This document shows positions 62,024 to 64,000 of a stretch of 64,000 nucleotides of DNA, piece by piece. Both the position numbers and the translations under genes were made by a program. Location of the stretch: positions 1 to 64,000 of the forward strand of contig JAIQFX010000005.1 of NCBI GenBank assembly GCA_020073005.1. Reading direction: 5' to 3'. Each line of letters starts with the position of its first letter. Position 1 is the stretch's first letter. The DNA comes from Terriglobia bacterium (GTDB taxonomy: Bacteria > Acidobacteriota > Vicinamibacteria > Vicinamibacterales > CAVVIG01). The notes under the pieces are model-generated. The model saw only the letters and a program-made list of their open reading frames with translations. It was not told where the DNA came from and made no database searches.

Positions 62024-63066
62024 TGTTTCCCGGGCTTCCGGGATTTCCAGCTGTCCGAGCCGTCTCCGGGCTGGAGGTCGATGGCGACCGCGAGGTCGGG
62101 CAGCAGGTGGGGATCGGATTCGGCGAGCGAGAACACGGCGAGGAACGTGCGCACCTTCGCGGACATCGCGCTCGTCGACGCGATGGGGGAGAGCTGTTCG
62201 AGCTTGCCGGTGAAGACGCGCGACGGATACGAATCCAGCGTCATCCGCGCCGCCTGACCGACCTGCACGCGATCGACGTCGGCCTGGTTCACACGCGCGC
62301 GCACGCGCATCGCCGACGAGTCGACGACCTCGAGGATCGGCACGCCGGGCCGCGTGTCCTCGCCCTCCTGCACTTCGCCGAAGCTGCCGTTCTTCCACGT
62401 CGTCTTGAGGACGACGAGGCCGTCGAGCGGCGAGACGATGCGCATCTTCGTCGCGTTCTGCTCGGCGTGATGCCACGCGTTGAGCGCGCGATCGCGCTGG
62501 ATCTCGAGGATCCGCAGGTCCGCGGCTTCGGCGCGCCGGCGCAGATCGGAGCTGCGCCGCAGCTCGGTCAGGTGCGCGCGCGCCTCTTCGAGCGTGAGCT
62601 CGTTCTTCTCCGCGTCGATCTTCGGCCGCACGTCGTTGGTCGACACGTCGATCTGCGCGCTCTTCACCGCGTTCTCCGCGGCCTTGATCATCGTTTCGTC
62701 GTGCGTGCGCGAGGCGAGCTGGTCGGCTTTCTTCTTGTTGATCTGCTCGAGGAAGTCCTTGTACTCGGCTTCGCGGTCGTGCGCGGTCTTGATCTGCGCC
62801 TGACTGTCGAACTCGACCAGCAGATCGCCCTTCTTCACGCGCGTGCCGGGCGGCGCGAGGTGGACGATGACGACCGAGTTGACGCCGGCGCCGCTCAACC
62901 GCGGGACGAACACGGGGTAGCTCCGGACCGGCTCGACCGTCCCGTGCAGGCGCACGGGCGACGGGGCCTCAGCCGGCGCGGCGGCGAGCGTCGTCAGGGC
63001 GCCGAGCCCGCACGTGAGGAGGACCGCAAGCCGGGGCATGGCGCCTGTGAACATTGCTGGGATCAT
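62020..63066 (-). CDS. HlyD-type periplasmic adaptor (3)
   Basis: A 348-residue exported adaptor. It has a cleavable-looking signal peptide (RLAVLLTCGLGALTTLAAA), a lipoyl-type region (VFVPRLSGAGVNSVVIVHLA in part and KKGDLLVEFDSQAQ), a coiled-coil hairpin (about 95-195) and TKMRIVSPLDGLVVLKT. It lacks part of the C-terminal membrane-proximal domain seen in the two that follow. ATGs at 63066, 63054 and 63039 are possible starts; none has a clear ribosome-binding site. It opens the adaptor-permease operon. Confidence 0.88.
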   Translation of the reverse strand: MIPAMFTGAMPRLAVLLTCGLGALTTLAAAPAEAPSPVRLHGTVEPVRSYPVFVPRLSGAGVNSVVIVHLAPPGTRVKKGDLLVEFDSQAQIKTAHDREAEYKDFLEQINKKKADQLASRTHDETMIKAAENAVKSAQIDVSTNDVRPKIDAEKNELTLEEARAHLTELRRSSDLRRRAEAADLRILEIQRDRALNAWHHAEQNATKMRIVSPLDGLVVLKTTWKNGSFGEVQEGEDTRPGVPILEVVDSSAMRVRARVNQADVDRVQVGQAARMTLDSYPSRVFTGKLEQLSPIASTSAMSAKVRTFLAVFSLAESDPHLLPDLAVAIDLQPGDGSDSWKSRKPGKQ

Positions 63067-63095
63067 AGACGCCGCGGGCGAGGAATCGGACGGCT

Positions 63096-64000
63096 CTAGA
63101 CCGAAAAAAATGCCTCGATGTGTGACAGGTCGTGCACGATGGGCGCGGGCGGCAAAGACGCCACGAAACGACGCCCGTAACCCTTTGTCCGGAGACGCGG
63201 ATCGAGGACTGCGAGGACGCCGCGGTCGCGCCGGTGCCGGATGAGCCGGCCGAGGCCCTGCTGCAGCGCCAGGATCGCGAGCGGCACCTGGTACTCGCCG
63301 AACGGATCGCCGCCGCGCTCGCGGATTGCCTCGATGCGCGCCGCGGTGATGGGATCGCCGGGCGACGCGAACGGCAGCTTGTCGATGATGACGCAGCTCA
63401 GCGCCTCGCCGACGACGTCGACGCCTTGCCAGAAGCTCGACGTCGCGAACAGCACCGAATGCGGCGTCGCGCGGAACTGATTGAGCAGCAGCGACCGCGG
63501 CGCCGTGCCCTGCGCGAGGATCGGATAGTCCAGCGCCATCTCCGCGATCGCCTGCACCGCGCGCATCGTCGCGTAGCTCGTGAACAGCACGAAGGCGCGG
63601 CCGCGCGTGCGCCTGAGGATCTCGATCACCTCGCGGCCGGCCGCGAGCGCGAAATCGTCGGACCGCGGGTCGGGCATGCGCGGCGGCAGGTAGAGCAGGG
63701 CCTGGTGCGCGTAGTCGAACTCCGACGGCAGCCGCACCTCGGCGGCTTCGCGAATGCCGAGCCGCGCGCGGATGTACTCGAACGTGCCGTCCACCGCGAG
63801 CGTCGCGGAGGTGAGGACGGTCGTGTGCATGCGATCGAAGAGCACCTCGCGAACGATCGTCGACACGTCGATCGGTGACGCGCGCAGGAAGACGCCGCGG
63901 CCGCGGAACTCGACGAAGTAGACGTACTGATCGTCGCCGGCGCGAAGCATGAAGCGCAGCTCGTCGCGGATCTCACCCGCGCGGCGTTCGAGCGATTCGC
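63096..64000 (-). CDS. ATP-dependent DNA helicase (DinG/XPD-like), 5'-truncated
   Basis: C-terminal 301 codons of a superfamily 2 helicase; the reading frame is open to the window edge, so the P-loop and DEAH half lie outside. Visible motifs: TVLTSATL (motif III/Ia-like SAT), AFVLFTSYATM (motif IV), ATSSFWQGVDVVGEAL (motif V), KLPFASPGDP and QGLGRLIRHRRDRG (motif VI, catalytic Arg). These fit the DinG family. The stop is 30 bases from the adaptor gene, so they may share a transcript. Confidence 0.92.
   Translation of the reverse strand, partial: ESLERRAGEIRDELRFMLRAGDDQYVYFVEFRGRGVFLRASPIDVSTIVREVLFDRMHTTVLTSATLAVDGTFEYIRARLGIREAAEVRLPSEFDYAHQALLYLPPRMPDPRSDDFALAAGREVIEILRRTRGRAFVLFTSYATMRAVQAIAEMALDYPILAQGTAPRSLLLNQFRATPHSVLFATSSFWQGVDVVGEALSCVIIDKLPFASPGDPITAARIEAIRERGGDPFGEYQVPLAILALQQGLGRLIRHRRDRGVLAVLDPRLRTKGYGRRFVASLPPAPIVHDLSHIEAFFSV

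Overview
This 64 kb window is a GC-rich bacterial chromosome segment, densely packed, with many GTG and TTG starts and many 4-base ATGA/GTGA gene overlaps. The peptidoglycan genes (a meso-DAP-type MurE signature), the MraZ-RsmH-FtsL-FtsI division cluster, TonB/secretin-type STN and HlyD-type adaptor proteins point to a diderm bacterium. Gene order and the style of the short intergenic repeats suggest Acidobacteriota (Vicinamibacteria-like). That placement is inference from memory; no 16S rRNA gene is present.

Layout. 1-5.7 kb: a fused 2-oxoacid dehydrogenase E1 (cut by the window edge, minus strand), then a plus-strand run of cupin, LemA, M28 peptidase and DoxX genes. 5.7-8.7 kb (minus): rhomboid protease, MurJ lipid II flippase and a YqeY protein. 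8.7-16.2 kb (minus): an STN-domain exported protein and a surface-glycan block of two SDR sugar-nucleotide enzymes, a DegT aminotransferase and four glycosyltransferases, several translationally coupled. 16.3-17.4 kb: YchF-type ATPase. 17.5-34.3 kb (plus): a complete-looking dcw cluster, mraZ-rsmH-ftsL-ftsI-murE-murF-mraY-murD-ftsW-murG-murC-ftsQ-ftsA-ftsZ, headed by a consensus sigma-70 promoter and a three-repeat MraZ box; murB and ddl are not in it. 34.4-38.4 kb: B12-type radical SAM protein, a SpoVG-like small protein, AcpS, PgeF and RNase HI. 38.4-46.3 kb (minus): LarB, MutS2, DnaG, RpoD, a CAU-anticodon tRNA and a coiled-coil zinc-ribbon protein. 46.3-53.6 kb (plus): a membrane glycosyltransferase coupled to a DUF362 protein, a small membrane protein, citrate synthase, LepA, signal peptidase I and a DUF4845-like protein. 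53.6-57.1 kb (minus): cyclodeaminase, HutI, YggU, DivIVA and YggS. 57.2-64 kb (minus): a TPR protein, a MacB-like permease, three tandem HlyD-type adaptors and the C-terminal part of a DinG-like helicase.

The genes are mostly conserved housekeeping functions for envelope growth, division and information processing. The least ordinary signal is in the repeats. At least three families of short palindromic (REP-like) sequences occur both between genes and, in frame, inside conserved genes (mutS2 at two sites, murF, an M28 peptidase, the 5' end of murG, the 3' end of a DegT gene). Many gene boundaries also carry low-complexity periodic tracts that supply the terminal codons of adjacent proteins. 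A 127-bp element with 27-bp terminal inverted repeats sits in the dcw cluster. I found no CRISPR array, prophage, intact insertion sequence or recognisable defence system.
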